From CAKZNE01 sp040222435 (lineage in GTDB: Bacteria; Bacteroidota; Bacteroidia; Flavobacteriales; Schleiferiaceae), in NCBI GenBank assembly GCA_965212245.1, contig OZ243107.1:1364001-1428000 (forward strand): 64,000 bases of DNA, written 5' to 3'. The notes beneath the pieces are model-generated. The model worked only from the letters and a program-made list of their open reading frames with translations, was not told the DNA's origin and ran no database searches. Position numbers and translations under genes: made by a program. Positions 27,939-37,139 of this stretch are shown one piece after another (within the stretch, counting starts at the first letter, position 1; the number at the start of each line of letters is the position of its first letter).

Positions 27939-29852
27939 ATGAAAAAGAATATAAACCTTCTTATTGTCTTAGCAGCCTTGCTGGTTTGCAACCAAAGTGT
28001 AGCGCAGCAAACCGGCAGTTTTAACACCCAGGTTACTATTATGGGTCAAAGCCGCACGCTGGCATGTTATGTGCCTCCCAATTATGACCCTAACGTGTCA
28101 TATCGTTTAATGATAGGTTTGCACGGCCTGGGCGACAATGGAAACGCATATCGCAATGCCTTGATCAGCGTATATGACTGGCCATCTGTTTTCCCCAATA
28201 CTATCTTTGTTTTTCCTGATGGTGGAGCTGATGCCAACAGTGATTTCTATATACCGGCCGGAGATGAGGTTATCCTGGATTCAGCCCGGCATTTTGCCAT
28301 GAGTAACTATACTATTGACAGCGGCTTTGTTGTTCTGCAGGGCTTTTCACTAGGAGGGCGGAGCGCCATAAAATATGGTTTGGATCATCCGGCAGAGTTT
28401 AAAGGACTTTTGCTGAATACCCCAGCCTTTCAGGGTAAAAGTGATTGGAATAACACTCCCCTGGTCAGCCTTGATTTTAATTATGCCAATGCCAGCCAGG
28501 TTCCCATCTACCTTATGGTAGGTGACCAGGATCTACTGTATTACGAGATCATGAAAGGAGCTGTAAAAAAGCTAAAGCGTAATAATGCGGTCTTAAACCA
28601 TATTGACGTGGCCGGTCTGGGGCATACCATCCCGGACAGTGCTACTATGGCAGCTGGTTTTGAATTTTTCCAATTCCCGGAGATCGCTGATTTTGATGTG
28701 GATATTTTTGATACCGAGGTACCCGCCCATACTTGCGCAGCTAATCTTGCACCGGGCTGTTACATCCGCAACCGTGGTAGTGTTCCTCTTACATCAGTGG
28801 TTATTGATTATCAATTTTCCGGTGTCAGCGGGAGCTACACCTGGACCGGCAATTTAGGCTCTTATGAAAATTCTTTTGTAAACCTGCCTTTAACGGCTAC
28901 CGTTAATGGTAAGCAAACTCTTCAGTTAAGTGTGGGTGCGGTAAACGGTACAGAAACCGATACGGTAACGGTTAATAATGTACTGCACGATACGGTAGAA
29001 GTAGACCTGATAGCGGAAGCCACACCGATGACCGAAGATTTTGAAAGTGGTGCACCCGGTTGGGTTGTGGATGATCAGGAAACCGTATTTGATTGGTATA
29101 CCGATGGCGATGTGAAAAGAAACGGAGATTTCTCCATGGGTAATTTTAACACTATTTTATTCTTCTACACCCGTGGAAACGTGGAAAGTTTCACTTCTCC
29201 TGTACTGGATTTTTCCCAAAACACAGGCACGTGGCTAAGCTTTGATGTAGCTTATAATTACCATAAGTATACTCCACCTTATGTACTTTCTGATACCATT
29301 TTTGCGGATACCCTGGAGGTGGAAATTTCTACAGATTGCGGTCAGAGCTGGCAAAGTGTTTACAAAAAAGGAGGTGCCGAACTGGCTACAACTCCCGATC
29401 CCATCCTGAACCCTCTAAATGTCAATTCAATTTTCTTTAACCCTAAGGATAGCACGGAGTGGCGCACGGATTCCATCAGTCTGATGAATTATGATCAGCA
29501 ACCATCTGCACTAATTCGTTTCAATTACATTTCGGATAACGGAGGCTCTATAAACCTGGATAATATTAATGTAAATGGCTTTAGAATTGGTCTTAATGAG
29601 GTGGCGCAGGCAGATTTTACGATTTACCCGGTACCAGCCCGAGAGCGATATACCATAGCGGCCGGAGAAACGGATATCCAATCCTTCCGGATGTGGGATG
29701 CCAAAGGAAATCTTATAATTAGTGATGAAAACGGGATTAAAGCCGGGAACCAACGGAATGTGGAAGTAAGCCATTTACCGGCTGGCTTATACCAGGTGGA
29801 GGTAAGTGCTAAGCATGGTAAAGGATTTAAAAAAATACTGATAAACCCTTAA
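27939..29852 (+). CDS. Secreted esterase-like alpha/beta hydrolase with T9SS type A sorting domain
   Basis: The 637-residue protein begins with a signal peptide (MKKNINLLIVLAALLVCNQSVA). An esterase domain (about 25-250) resembles polyhydroxybutyrate depolymerase or feruloyl esterase types. It has the oxyanion HG pair (LHGLGDNG), nucleophile S137 in GFSLGGRS, a GDQD acidic candidate and GLGHT as histidine candidate. A beta-sandwich CARDB-like region and a jelly-roll region (MTEDFESG...) follow. The last about 75 residues (IYPVPARERYTI... ending GFKKILINP) form the type A signal for type IX secretion, so the protein is exported and probably surface-attached. It lies 124 bases after the histidine kinase gene, possibly on its own promoter. 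Confidence 0.85.
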   Translation: MKKNINLLIVLAALLVCNQSVAQQTGSFNTQVTIMGQSRTLACYVPPNYDPNVSYRLMIGLHGLGDNGNAYRNALISVYDWPSVFPNTIFVFPDGGADANSDFYIPAGDEVILDSARHFAMSNYTIDSGFVVLQGFSLGGRSAIKYGLDHPAEFKGLLLNTPAFQGKSDWNNTPLVSLDFNYANASQVPIYLMVGDQDLLYYEIMKGAVKKLKRNNAVLNHIDVAGLGHTIPDSATMAAGFEFFQFPEIADFDVDIFDTEVPAHTCAANLAPGCYIRNRGSVPLTSVVIDYQFSGVSGSYTWTGNLGSYENSFVNLPLTATVNGKQTLQLSVGAVNGTETDTVTVNNVLHDTVEVDLIAEATPMTEDFESGAPGWVVDDQETVFDWYTDGDVKRNGDFSMGNFNTILFFYTRGNVESFTSPVLDFSQNTGTWLSFDVAYNYHKYTPPYVLSDTIFADTLEVEISTDCGQSWQSVYKKGGAELATTPDPILNPLNVNSIFFNPKDSTEWRTDSISLMNYDQQPSALIRFNYISDNGGSINLDNINVNGFRIGLNEVAQADFTIYPVPARERYTIAAGETDIQSFRMWDAKGNLIISDENGIKAGNQRNVEVSHLPAGLYQVEVSAKHGKGFKKILINP

Positions 29853-29854
29853 GG

Positions 29855-30826
29855 CTAACGAAATAGTTTATAAAACACCCGTTTAAAAAAATAGCCTGCG
29901 TCACGCCAGTCAGGGATGGCATAAGGCGAAATCAGGAAACGAGCACCATCAGCTTTCTTAAAACGCACCTTCCGGCCATTGTAATTGCCGCGGGTGCGTT
30001 TTCCGTTTCGGATGTTTACCACTGGCACCAGGCACCATTCACCAGTAGTGCTATTGGATTGCAAAGGATTGTAATACAAACAATCTTCAAAAAAGTAATG
30101 GGTTACCTGCGACCAGCGCGTACGGCCTTCTTCCGGGTGAGGAAGACCTCCGTGTACCAGGTTTGCAGACCAAATGATCACATCCCCTTTCCGGGCTCTC
30201 AGTATTTCGGGTTTTGCTCCGGCCTGCGTGATGAGTTTCTCTACAAAGGGTTCATAGGTGTGAGCGTAAAAATGGGTTTCAGTAACTTCATTAGTTGGTC
30301 GTAACTGCTTGCTTAAAACCGAATAATCGTATAAGGGCCAGCGGTGTGAGCCGGGATAATACATCAGGGTGCCGTTAGACTCGTCTGTATCTTCCAGTGC
30401 AGCCCATACACCACACATGAACCTTTGCGGTAAACTTTGAAAGTGAATACTGTCAGAATGAGCTTTTTGGCGTGAGCCGAATTTAAAATTCAGGGTTTGA
30501 AATGGAATAGCCTCCCGCCCATAAAGCATTTGTAGTATTTTAAGAATTTCGGGATGGGTAGCCAGGTCTTTTATTGCCGCACTATTTTTCCAGAGGTCCA
30601 ATGTGCGCCCTTGCTGAGCATTATAATATGTGTCGTATTTGGAAAGCAGTTCCTTGTTCAGCTCATTCAGCAAATCTTCCGAAAGAAAATTCCTGAGTAT
30701 AATGAAACCGTCTTCATGATATTTCCGGGCCAGATCTTGATCCTCAGTTGAGAGTTGAAGTTGCTCAAGCAGTTCATTAAAATAAGGCGACTCCGTCCAG
30801 GGGAGATTAAGCTGGCTCATATTCAA
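29855..30826 (-). CDS. Phytanoyl-CoA dioxygenase (PhyH) family protein
   Basis: The 323-residue protein has the Fe(II)/2-oxoglutarate dioxygenase layout. The metal-binding HSD is at H123/D125 in KAHSDSIHF, the structural segment NGTLMYYPGSHRW follows, and a distal histidine lies in ANLVHGGLPHP. PhyH-family enzymes hydroxylate small molecules, including lipids, ectoines and natural products. The substrate here is unknown. It is convergent with the secreted esterase gene, two bases apart. The PurF-like gene is upstream on the same strand with a 37-base gap, so the two may be co-transcribed. ATG 30820 is an alternative start, two codons in. Confidence 0.85.
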   Translation of the reverse strand: MNMSQLNLPWTESPYFNELLEQLQLSTEDQDLARKYHEDGFIILRNFLSEDLLNELNKELLSKYDTYYNAQQGRTLDLWKNSAAIKDLATHPEILKILQMLYGREAIPFQTLNFKFGSRQKAHSDSIHFQSLPQRFMCGVWAALEDTDESNGTLMYYPGSHRWPLYDYSVLSKQLRPTNEVTETHFYAHTYEPFVEKLITQAGAKPEILRARKGDVIIWSANLVHGGLPHPEEGRTRWSQVTHYFFEDCLYYNPLQSNSTTGEWCLVPVVNIRNGKRTRGNYNGRKVRFKKADGARFLISPYAIPDWRDAGYFFKRVFYKLFR

Positions 30827-30863
30827 GTAAATAAAGCTTTAAAGTAAAAGCTTTTTACCGGAT

Positions 30864-32762
30864 TTAGTAAGCCCTTACGTTCTTACCCTCATAAAAGTTG
30901 AGAAAAGCACGGTTTACAACCCGCATACCGCCTGCGGTGGGGAAGTTCCCGGTAAAATACCAGTCGCCAAGGTTGTTAGGGCATGCTTCGTGCAGATCTT
31001 CAATACGCTGAAAAATAATTTTCACCTCTGCTTTCATATCCGATGGGGTAAGCAATTCGGCAATTTTATCTGAGATCTGTTCTGGGGTAAAGGGAGCGTA
31101 AATATCCTTGACAAAATTCTGTATCTCCGCATCTGGCAGGTGTTGCTGAGCCTGGCATTTTTCGTATACATCATCTATTATAGGGTCTCTGCCACTCTCT
31201 TTTAAAAGAGCAATGGCTGCACGGAAAGCAATGAAATCGCCCAGCTTGGCCATGTCAATTCCGTAACAATCCGGATAACGGATTTGCGGGGCAGATGAAA
31301 CCACTACGATTTTTTTAGGGCCAAGGCGATCCAATATGTGCAAAATGCTTTGCTGTAAAGTAGTGCCCCTTACAATGCTATCATCAATTACTACCAAATT
31401 GTCATCTGGCTTTACCGTTTCATAGGTAATATCATATACATGAGAAACCAGGTCATTACGGCTGCTATCTTCTGTTATGAACGTACGCATTTTTACATCT
31501 TTCCACGCTATTTTTTCTACCCGTGGGCGGATGGAAAGTAATTCCTCCAGTTTTTCAGCATCCAGTTCACCTTCATGTTTTAGGATCTTATCCCGTTTTA
31601 CGCCATTCAGATAGCTTTCCATACCCTTTACCATACCGTAAAAAGATATTTCAGCGGTATTAGGAATAAAAGAGAACACCGTATGGCGCAGATCATGGTC
31701 TACTTCCTTCAATATAGCCGGGCACACCCTTTGTCCAAGCTGAATGCGTTCACGGTAAATATCAGAATCGTTACCCCTTGAAAAGTAGATACGCTCAAAG
31801 GAACAAGCCTTACGGGGAAGGGGTGTGCGAATTTCCTTCAGGGAAGTGTTGCCGTTTTTCCTGATGATCAGGGCATGACCGGGCGTAACTTCTTTTATTT
31901 GATCAAATGGTACGTTAAAAGCCGTTTGAATAACCGGGCGCTCTGAGGCTACCACGGTAATTTCTTCATCATCGTAATAAAATGCGGGACGTATTCCGGA
32001 GGGATCACGTAACACAAAGGCATCTCCATGACCAAAGAGTCCGGCCATAGCGTAACCACCATCCCATTTTTTAGCGCTTTTACGAAGTATCTTGGCAATA
32101 TTTATTTCTTCAGCAATGCGGTTACTGATGTCTTTCTTCGGTAAACCGGCTTTCTTGAACTTGCGGTACAGTTTTTCGTTTTGCTCATCCAGAAAATGGC
32201 CGATCTTTTCCAAAATGGTAACCGTATCTGCTTTTTCCTTAGGGTGCTGGCCCAAATCTACCAGGTGGCTGAACAGTTCATCCACATTGGTCATGTTAAA
32301 GTTTCCGGCCAGTATGAGATTGCGGGTAACCCAGTTGTTTTGACGCAGAAACGGGTGGCACTGTTCTACCGAGTTGCCACCGTAGGTGCCGTAGCGAAGG
32401 TGCCCCAGGTATAATTCACCTACATAAGGCAGGTTTTGCTTAAGCCATTCCGGATCTTTTAAACGTTGGCGGTTTTCACCAATACCCTCATTAATGCGGC
32501 TGTTTACCCTTTGAAAAAGGTCTTGAATAGGGGTTTTATCGTTAGAGCGATAACGGCTGATGTAGCGTGTACCGGGCGGCATATCCAACTTGATGTTGGC
32601 AAGGCCTGCGCCATCCTGCCCGCGGTTGTGTTGTTTTTCCATGAGCAGGTACATTTTATTTACCCCGTAAAGGGCTGTCCCATACTTTTCCAGGTAATAA
32701 TCCAATGGTTTTTTTAGACGGATGAGCGCTATACCGCACTCATGCTTAATGGCATCACTCAT
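30864..32762 (-). CDS. Long-form PurF-like amidophosphoribosyltransferase
   Basis: The 632-residue protein has an N-terminal class II glutamine amidotransferase domain with a cysteine at position 9 (HECGIALI) that would be the nucleophile after N-terminal processing. Supporting motifs are NRGQDGAGLA, YLGHLRYGTYG and LAGNFNMTN. A phosphoribosyltransferase domain follows with the PRPP loop VVIDDSIVRGTT. Ordinary PurF is about 470-510 residues; the extra length lies in insertions in the amidotransferase part and a C-terminal extension. Long forms occur in Bacteroidota, sometimes besides a standard PurF. It would make phosphoribosylamine, the first committed purine intermediate, unless it is a divergent paralogue. 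Upstream is ACMSD with a 34-base gap. Confidence 0.85.
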   Translation of the reverse strand: MSDAIKHECGIALIRLKKPLDYYLEKYGTALYGVNKMYLLMEKQHNRGQDGAGLANIKLDMPPGTRYISRYRSNDKTPIQDLFQRVNSRINEGIGENRQRLKDPEWLKQNLPYVGELYLGHLRYGTYGGNSVEQCHPFLRQNNWVTRNLILAGNFNMTNVDELFSHLVDLGQHPKEKADTVTILEKIGHFLDEQNEKLYRKFKKAGLPKKDISNRIAEEINIAKILRKSAKKWDGGYAMAGLFGHGDAFVLRDPSGIRPAFYYDDEEITVVASERPVIQTAFNVPFDQIKEVTPGHALIIRKNGNTSLKEIRTPLPRKACSFERIYFSRGNDSDIYRERIQLGQRVCPAILKEVDHDLRHTVFSFIPNTAEISFYGMVKGMESYLNGVKRDKILKHEGELDAEKLEELLSIRPRVEKIAWKDVKMRTFITEDSSRNDLVSHVYDITYETVKPDDNLVVIDDSIVRGTTLQQSILHILDRLGPKKIVVVSSAPQIRYPDCYGIDMAKLGDFIAFRAAIALLKESGRDPIIDDVYEKCQAQQHLPDAEIQNFVKDIYAPFTPEQISDKIAELLTPSDMKAEVKIIFQRIEDLHEACPNNLGDWYFTGNFPTAGGMRVVNRAFLNFYEGKNVRAY

Positions 32763-32796
32763 GAAGAAAACTCCTTGCTAAAATGAGCTGGCGAAG

Positions 32797-33849
32797 TTAC
32801 GGGTTTTTAGAAAGCTTTTGATCTGCTTTATCAGAGTCTTCTATGGCAAAACGGCTTTTATCAATATTAAGCCACTCCAGTGTGGAGTTGCAGAAAATAT
32901 CTTCCACTACAGAATCTTCAAGCTCCATTTCAGTGATAAACTGCCCAATCTCCAGGTCGCCCAACGGGAAAGGATAATCGGACCCCAAAGTAACACGTTT
33001 AGAACCCTGCATTTTAAGAATATAATCCAGCATAAGAGGGTCATGCGTGATGCAATCCACCCAAAAATCCCCAATGTAGGCTCTGGGATTTACGTTATTG
33101 TGAATTGCTACCAGGTCAGGCCGGCAGTTAAAACCATGTTCTACCCGGCCAATAGTGGGAAGAAAAGAACCACCGGCATGTGAGAAACAGACTCTGAGTT
33201 GAGGAAGCCTTTCCAGTACACCACCAAATATCATAGAGCATACGGCCCGTGACGTTTCAGCGGGCATCCCCACCAGCCAGGGCAGCCAGTATTTGCGCAT
33301 ACTTTCCATCCCCATCATATTCCAGGGGTGTACCATTACAGCCATGTCCAGTTCCTGGCAGGCTTCAAAAATGGGGAAGAACTCCGGTTCACTAAGATTT
33401 TTATCGTTGATGTTAGAACCGATCTGAACACCCAGAAGACCAATTTCCTTGCAGCGTTCCAATTCCTTAATAGCTTCATCGGCATCCTGCATAGGCAAGG
33501 TGCCTAAGCCGAGGTAATTCTTAGGATAGGTTTTGCAAAGCTCCGCAATGTCATCATTCAGGAATTCAGCTAAAATGCGTGTGTCCCGTGCTTTGGCCCA
33601 GTATGAAAACATAACGGGAATGGTACAAACCACCTGCACCTGAGTATCAAATTTTTCATAGTCCGTAATACGGGTTTTAGGGTCCCAGCAATTGGGCTGG
33701 ATACGCCTGAAAAATTTATCGCCCTGCATCATATTAGCTGAGCCGTCCGAATTATGAATAAGGTGAATGAATTCGCCATACCCGAATTTATCCGCAAAAT
33801 TGGGAAGCTTTTCAGGCAGGATGTGGGTGTGCATATCTATCTTCAGCAT
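32797..33849 (-). CDS. 2-Amino-3-carboxymuconate-6-semialdehyde decarboxylase (ACMSD)
   Basis: The 350-residue amidohydrolase has the zinc-binding HTH (H7, H9), H174 (MVHPWN), catalytic-type H224 (SHAGGS) and metal ligand D291 (GSDYPFPLG), spaced as in characterised ACMSD. It decarboxylates the product of 3-hydroxyanthranilate dioxygenase. This steers tryptophan degradation towards 2-aminomuconate and away from quinolinate and NAD. The dioxygenase gene lies 1 kb upstream on the same strand, separated by a glycosyltransferase. A TACTTTTG element (33862-33855, minus strand) is five bases from the start, so a very short leader is possible. Confidence 0.92.
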   Translation of the reverse strand: MLKIDMHTHILPEKLPNFADKFGYGEFIHLIHNSDGSANMMQGDKFFRRIQPNCWDPKTRITDYEKFDTQVQVVCTIPVMFSYWAKARDTRILAEFLNDDIAELCKTYPKNYLGLGTLPMQDADEAIKELERCKEIGLLGVQIGSNINDKNLSEPEFFPIFEACQELDMAVMVHPWNMMGMESMRKYWLPWLVGMPAETSRAVCSMIFGGVLERLPQLRVCFSHAGGSFLPTIGRVEHGFNCRPDLVAIHNNVNPRAYIGDFWVDCITHDPLMLDYILKMQGSKRVTLGSDYPFPLGDLEIGQFITEMELEDSVVEDIFCNSTLEWLNIDKSRFAIEDSDKADQKLSKNP

Positions 33850-33906
33850 AACAGCAAAAGTAGCGAATCCGCTCTCCTTTTTAAAATGAAGTACCCGTGA
33901 AGGGCT

Positions 33907-34830
33907 TTAGTTTGTCAGTATTTGCTTCCGGATCTCCTTCATTTTAGGGATGAACCGTTTTATAGAGTCGTCAAAAACCTGGTTGTAAGCTTTATGATGA
34001 CGTTGCAGTTCTTTGGGGTTCCGTGAGCGGCCGGACAGGAACTCTTTACGCGCTATTTTACGGCTGCGGTAAAAGCTTTCTGTCCGGTGCCAGTAATGAT
34101 GTACCCGGAGCAGATCGAAATGGGTGTATTGATCATTAAAAGTTTTGCCATTGGGGTATACGAGCTTACGGCCCTTGCGCAATACCGGAAAATGAGGTTG
34201 TTCTATAAAACGGGCAGTTGCTTCCGGCCGCAGAGCACCCTTGGTAGCCCGGTGGTTTTTCCAATGGTTGGGCGCCCGTTGCGTCAGTTTTTCGATATGC
34301 CATTCCCCGGGAGATAATGCTTCAACATCTGAAGTGCCGAAGAGCAACCAGTTCACAGTAATAGCGCCTACAGCAGGATCTTTCTCAATTTCACGAACTA
34401 TTTCAGGGATGGAATCCGCCTGAGCAGGCACTACAAATTCATCTGAATCCAGGAACCACAACCATTTGGCTTTATTCCGGAATACGTTAATAGTGTGGTT
34501 ATACACTTTGATTTGTCGCGCCACGTCAAAGCTTTCGTAAGGAAATGCACGCCATTCAATAAGGCCGGCTTGTTCGTAAGGTTTCAGCAGTTCCCGGGAG
34601 CCATCGTCACTATGATCGTCCCAAATCACAAAATACTGAATACCTGCCGCCAGGTGAAAAAGTATCCACTCTTCAAGTATGCCGGCCTCATTGCGCACTA
34701 TTACACAGGCCACATGCTCATGTTGATAGGAGGTCTTGTATTTCTGCGGAGGCAGGGCATTCAGGAAAAAACGATGCAAGTGGTTCTTGAACTTCCAGAA
34801 TTTTTGCAGTACACCCCGGCCGTATTTCAT
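33907..34830 (-). CDS. Glycosyltransferase family 2/92-like protein
   Basis: The 307-residue protein has a GT-A type beginning (CVIVRNEAGILEEWILFHLA, then VIWDDHSDDGS) and a DxD-type metal/nucleotide-sugar motif (WFLDSDEFV). These match the DUF23/GT92-like and GT2 groups of surface-glycan transferases. It is predicted to transfer a sugar to a polysaccharide or lipid acceptor in the cytoplasm; no membrane helix is obvious. It is out of place between two kynurenine-pathway genes on the same strand (26 and 57 bases from its neighbours). No other polysaccharide genes are nearby, so co-transcription is likely but a functional link is not evident. Confidence 0.8.
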   Translation of the reverse strand: MKYGRGVLQKFWKFKNHLHRFFLNALPPQKYKTSYQHEHVACVIVRNEAGILEEWILFHLAAGIQYFVIWDDHSDDGSRELLKPYEQAGLIEWRAFPYESFDVARQIKVYNHTINVFRNKAKWLWFLDSDEFVVPAQADSIPEIVREIEKDPAVGAITVNWLLFGTSDVEALSPGEWHIEKLTQRAPNHWKNHRATKGALRPEATARFIEQPHFPVLRKGRKLVYPNGKTFNDQYTHFDLLRVHHYWHRTESFYRSRKIARKEFLSGRSRNPKELQRHHKAYNQVFDDSIKRFIPKMKEIRKQILTN

Positions 34831-34856
34831 AAAAGATGCGCTAACATATTTCCGCT

Positions 34857-35384
34857 TTAATCCACAAAGCGATCATCGGTTTCCATTACCTGTCCACAAT
34901 TGTTGCAGGTTCTGAGTTCCTCCGAAGCATAGAATTCTTTGAAACGGGGCAAAAAATCCGTCTCAATGTTGTTCAGTTGAAAATATGTTTCATGCAGTTT
35001 GTGATTGCAGTTATCACAAAACCACAGAAGCCCGTCCGTATGATCAGGGCGTACCCTTTCTACCACCAAGCCTATGGAGCCCTCTCCTCGAATAGGTGAG
35101 TGCGGTACTTTAGCCGGGTGCAGGTACATATCCCCGGGCCCCAGGGTCATTTCTTTAGCCTTTCCGTCTTCCTGAATTTTTACGGTAATATGACCTTCCA
35201 GTTGATAAAACAGTTCTTCCGTTTCATTATAATGGTAGTCTTTCCGGGCGTTTGGGCCGCCCACTATCATTACAATATAATCCGAGCCTGCCGGATACAA
35301 GTTCTTATTGCCTACCGGAGGCTTTAATAAGTCGCGGTTTTCTTCTATCCATTTGTGAAGATTGAAAGGTTTTGCTATTGCCAT
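34857..35384 (-). CDS. 3-Hydroxyanthranilate 3,4-dioxygenase
   Basis: The 175-residue cupin has the iron ligands H51, E57 and H95 (DYHYNETEELFYQLEGH, HPAKVPHSP). Two CxxC pairs (C123/C126 and C160/C163) form the rubredoxin-like metal site found in bacterial forms. It opens the ring of 3-hydroxyanthranilate with O2 to give 2-amino-3-carboxymuconate semialdehyde, the substrate of the ACMSD encoded at 32797-33849. It is the first gene of a minus-strand group and lies 156 bases from the divergent aldo/keto reductase gene. The symbols nbaC and haao are in use for this family. Confidence 0.95.
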   Translation of the reverse strand: MAIAKPFNLHKWIEENRDLLKPPVGNKNLYPAGSDYIVMIVGGPNARKDYHYNETEELFYQLEGHITVKIQEDGKAKEMTLGPGDMYLHPAKVPHSPIRGEGSIGLVVERVRPDHTDGLLWFCDNCNHKLHETYFQLNNIETDFLPRFKEFYASEELRTCNNCGQVMETDDRFVD

Positions 35385-35540
35385 TGCTGCCTTTGTTTGG
35401 CACTAAAGTAGAAAAGAGTTGTCATTTGCAGGTATACCGGGTTAATTAATAGTAGTTATCAGCTGATACTGAACAAGCATAAGGCCATAGCCGTTCATTC
35501 ATCTCAGGATATATTTACGTTTCTAAAATCAGGAAATAAA

Positions 35541-36533
35541 ATGCAGTATAGAAATCTAGGAAAGTCAGGTTTAAAGATCAGTGAATTGAGTTTTGGCTCA
35601 TGGATCACATTTGGAAATCAGATAGATCAAACCACTTCCAGGGAACTGATGAAAACCGCTTATGAGGGAGGGGTTAACTTTTTTGACAATGCAGAAATCT
35701 ATGCCGAAGGACGCAGCGAGGAAGTTATGGGTAAGATCCTTAAGGATTTTGGTTGGAGCCGCGACTCGTATATTCTCTCCTCTAAAGCTTTTTTTGGGGT
35801 AAAAGGACTTGAAGAATCCAGGCCTACCCAAACCGGTAATAATCGAAAGCACTTAACAGAAGCCTGTAACCAGGCTTTGAAAAGGCTGCAGGTGGAATAC
35901 CTGGATCTCTTTTATTGTCACCGCCCGGATAAATCCACGCCCATTGAAGAAACGGTGCGCACTATGAATACGCTTATTGAGCAGGGTAAGATCTTTTATT
36001 GGGGAACCAGTGAGTGGAGTGCCCAGGAAATTATGGAGGCGCATATGGTGGCCAAAGAGAATAATCTGATAGGGCCCACTATGGAGCAACCGCAGTATAA
36101 TATGATGCACCGTGAAAAGGTAGAGAACGAGTTTTTACAGATTTATAAAACCGTGGGTTTGGGCACCACCGTTTGGTCTCCGCTGGCCAGCGGCATTCTT
36201 TCCGGAAAGTATAATGACGGTATTCCTGAAGATACTCGTTTGAACCTTGACGATTTTTCATGGCTTAAAGACCGTAGCCTGGTGGAAGATAAACTCTCCA
36301 GGATTCGCAAGTTAACGGAGTTGGCCAGGGACCTGGATACTTCAATGCCACTTTTGGCTCTGGCCTGGTGTCTTAAAAATGAACACGTAAGTTCGGTTAT
36401 TCTTGGTGCTTCAAAAGAGCATCAGCTGGAAGAGAATTTAAAGGCCCCTGCAGTTAAAGATAAACTATCGGAAGAGGTTATGGATAAAATAGAATCTATT
36501 TTGAACAATAAGCCTAAGCTTCCTTCCTTTTAG
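35541..36533 (+). CDS. Aldo/keto reductase, potassium-channel beta-subunit-like (AKR6 type)
   Basis: The 330-residue NADPH-dependent oxidoreductase has the AKR tetrad D49, Y54 (FFDNAEIYAEGRSEE), K82 (LSSKAFFG) and the histidine of YCHRPD. The opening RNLGKSGLKISELSFGSWITFG and the MEQPQYNMMHREKVENEF segment match the Kv-beta-like AKR6 group. Family members reduce a broad range of aldehydes and ketones; the physiological substrate is unknown. The stop overlaps the convergent cupin stop by four bases. It is divergent from the hydroxyanthranilate dioxygenase gene. Confidence 0.93.
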   Translation: MQYRNLGKSGLKISELSFGSWITFGNQIDQTTSRELMKTAYEGGVNFFDNAEIYAEGRSEEVMGKILKDFGWSRDSYILSSKAFFGVKGLEESRPTQTGNNRKHLTEACNQALKRLQVEYLDLFYCHRPDKSTPIEETVRTMNTLIEQGKIFYWGTSEWSAQEIMEAHMVAKENNLIGPTMEQPQYNMMHREKVENEFLQIYKTVGLGTTVWSPLASGILSGKYNDGIPEDTRLNLDDFSWLKDRSLVEDKLSRIRKLTELARDLDTSMPLLALAWCLKNEHVSSVILGASKEHQLEENLKAPAVKDKLSEEVMDKIESILNNKPKLPSF

Positions 36534-37030
36534 CGGGTAAGCTGTTCAATTTTTTGTTGATGTTGCGGAAATTCGCGGATCAGTTCTGCGCGATCAGCCA
36601 TTTCAAAATCGGCAAAATCAAAACCCGGAGCTACGGTGCAGCCCACGAGGCACCATCCTTCATGTTTGGTAAGGCGGGAGCCAAACCATACTCCGGCAGG
36701 AACTATGGCCTGAAATACTTCTCCCTGTTCCAGATTGCTGCCCAGGCGTATTTCCTCGTATTGCCCTCCTGGGTGAATGATGCTAACTGTTAAGCTTTGT
36801 CCGGTATAGAAATGCCATGTTTCATCCGACTGAATCCGGTGGAAAGCCGAAAAATTATCTCCTGTAAGCATAAAGTAAATAGCTGTTGCAAAGGAACGGT
36901 CACCACCAAAACGATTTGGTAATGCCTCTTTATCAATAGTTTCCTGAGAGCGATAGGTTTCCCGGTAAAAGCCGCCTTCGGGATGGGGCTTTAATTGTAA
37001 TCTGTTAATCAGAATTTTTAGTTCGTCCAT
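36530..37030 (-). CDS. DUF985 cupin-fold protein
   Basis: The 166-residue protein has the DUF985 pattern: LQLKPHPEGGFYRETYRS at the N-terminus, SFATAIYFMLT, FHRIQSDETWHFYTG and PGFDFADFEMADRAEL. It is a single-domain cupin expected to be cytoplasmic. Members have been connected with sugar epimerase-like folds, but the reaction is unknown. It is convergent with the aldo/keto reductase and shares four bases at the 3' ends. The upstream 109 bases separate it from the lipoprotein gene. Confidence 0.88.
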   Translation of the reverse strand: MDELKILINRLQLKPHPEGGFYRETYRSQETIDKEALPNRFGGDRSFATAIYFMLTGDNFSAFHRIQSDETWHFYTGQSLTVSIIHPGGQYEEIRLGSNLEQGEVFQAIVPAGVWFGSRLTKHEGWCLVGCTVAPGFDFADFEMADRAELIREFPQHQQKIEQLTR

Positions 37031-37139
37031 CAGTACTAATAAAAATTATAGTGACCTAAGAAATATATTCTTATAAATACTTGACATAATAATCCCGGAT
37101 TTTTGCTCAAAATGGCTACCTTCTTAATTGTAAGAGAAT

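Noticed and set aside
32797..35384. Interpreting the dioxygenase gene as part of NAD synthesis from tryptophan
   Set aside because: The ACMSD encoded beside it removes the quinolinate precursor, which points to catabolism instead.
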